A DNA stretch of 5,773 nt, taken from contig DATHVI010000120.1 of assembly GCA_035461385.1 (NCBI GenBank), positions 1 to 5,773 on the forward strand, read 5' to 3'. Below, piece after piece: positions 5,452-5,773 of the stretch. Made by a program: the position numbers and the translations under genes. The notes beneath the pieces were generated by a model. The model did not search any database. It saw only the letters and a program-made list of their open reading frames with translations, and was not told the origin of the DNA. Source of the DNA: DATHVI01 sp035461385. Lineage in GTDB: Bacteria > Actinomycetota > Thermoleophilia > Solirubrobacterales > 70-9. The first letter of the stretch is position 1. Each line of letters begins with the position of its first letter.

Positions 5452-5560
5452 GCCCTTCAGCGTAGCCCGTCAAGGGCCGGTTCGATGAGCGACCTCCCGG
5501 CGCGTACCCTCTCTGCAATCCGCTCACCGCCGTGCGCCCACGGCTCACCGCCGACCGACG
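5452..5560. promoter_or_regulatory. Divergent spacer between zinc-finger and MFS genes
   Basis: These 109 bp should contain promoters for both flanking genes. The half next to the MFS gene carries a repeat/palindrome block (see 5522-5553). A weak plus-strand promoter could be TTCGAT (5481-5486) with TACCCT (5505-5510) at 18-bp spacing; both hexamers fit poorly. On the minus strand TTGACG is a good -35 hexamer but lies too near the ATG at 5451 to serve it. Confidence 0.4.
5522..5553. promoter_or_regulatory. Candidate operator: 11-bp direct repeat flanking a palindrome
   Basis: GCTCACCGCCG occurs at 5522-5532 and again, identically, at 5543-5553. The 21-bp start-to-start spacing is two helical turns. 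Overlapping the space between them is the inverted repeat GCCGTG-CGCC-CACGGC (5529-5544). The block ends seven bases before the ATG of the MFS gene, a place where a bound repressor could block expression. No regulator gene is visible in the window, so the binding partner is unknown. Confidence 0.4.
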
Positions 5561-5773
5561 ATGGAAGCCAACCGCTCGAAACCGACCCGCGGCGGCCGTA
5601 GGGCCGTCCTCGCCGTCGCGATCGGCGCGATCATCGTCGATACCGTGCTGCTCGGGATCGTCGTCCCGCTGCTGCCGACGATCAGGGAGCGGACCGGGGC
5701 CGGCGAGGCCGGCGTCGGGCTGGCGCTGGCGGCGTACGCGATCCCGCTCGCGCTGGTGTCGATCCCGCTCGGT
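5561..5773 (+). CDS. MFS transporter, N-terminal part (truncated by window)
   Basis: The first 71 residues of a membrane transporter are present and the frame is open at the right edge. A short basic N-terminus (MEANRSKPTRGGRR) precedes a first transmembrane helix at about 15-37 (VLAVAIGAIIVDTVLLGIVV), which ends in PLLP (36-39). A short loop (TIRERTGAGEAG) follows, and then a second helix from about 51 to the edge (VGLALAAYAIPLALVSIPLG). The D27 in helix 1, the PLLP turn and the small-residue helix 2 are typical of drug:H+ antiporter-type MFS proteins, where motif A would come next. The ATG at 5561 is the first start in this frame; no Shine-Dalgarno is seen. The putative operator just upstream suggests regulated expression. 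Superfamily is likely; substrate and subfamily cannot be judged from this fragment. Confidence 0.8.
   Translation, partial: MEANRSKPTRGGRRAVLAVAIGAIIVDTVLLGIVVPLLPTIRERTGAGEAGVGLALAAYAIPLALVSIPLG

Noticed and set aside
5468..5473. TTGACG on the minus strand as a -35 element for the zinc-finger gene
   Set aside because: It lies only about 16 bases before the ATG, leaving no room for a -10 element and transcript start.

Overview
The window is very GC-rich and gene-dense. It has strong GC-third-position coding, a few non-ATG or weakly led starts, and an F420-dependent luciferase-like oxidoreductase. Together these suggest an actinobacterium, most plausibly a Thermoleophilia/Solirubrobacterales-type lineage. 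The assignment rests on style and gene content only; no rRNA or other marker gene is present. I see no mobile element, CRISPR array, tRNA or rRNA.

Layout from left to right. (1) Positions 1-384, plus strand: the 3' part of an M15-family (VanY-like) D-Ala-D-Ala peptidase, cut by the window edge. (2) Positions 408-764, minus strand: a small conserved protein with a predicted ferredoxin-like (dimeric alpha/beta barrel) fold, convergent with the peptidase. (3) Positions 855-3822, plus strand: a probable three-gene operon of an LLM-class F420-dependent oxidoreductase, a glyoxylate/hydroxypyruvate-reductase-type D-2-hydroxyacid dehydrogenase, and an MBL-fold hydrolase with a C-terminal winged-helix domain (LACTB2-like). 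(4) Positions 3823-3992: a 170-bp convergent spacer holding three consecutive GC-rich stem-loops, which look like a bidirectional terminator and/or a dispersed palindromic repeat. (5) Positions 3993-4958, minus strand: a zinc-independent MDR/quinone-oxidoreductase-type dehydrogenase. (6) Positions 5080-5451, minus strand: a small protein with one N-terminal C2H2 zinc finger, a disordered linker and a C-terminal membrane anchor. (7) Positions 5561-5773, plus strand: the start of an MFS transporter, cut by the right edge. The divergent spacer before it carries an 11-bp direct repeat at 21-bp spacing around a short palindrome.

The central genes are mostly redox and hydrolytic enzymes acting on small carbonyl, hydroxyacid or ester-type substrates. 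A shared catabolic or detoxification role for the three-gene operon is possible, but nothing in the sequence names its substrate. I do not see a complete, clearly new multi-gene system. The least conventional items are the tail-anchored single C2H2 finger protein with its repeat-bearing divergent spacer, the stem-loop cluster at 3858-3938, and the shortened cofactor-loop region of the hydroxyacid dehydrogenase.
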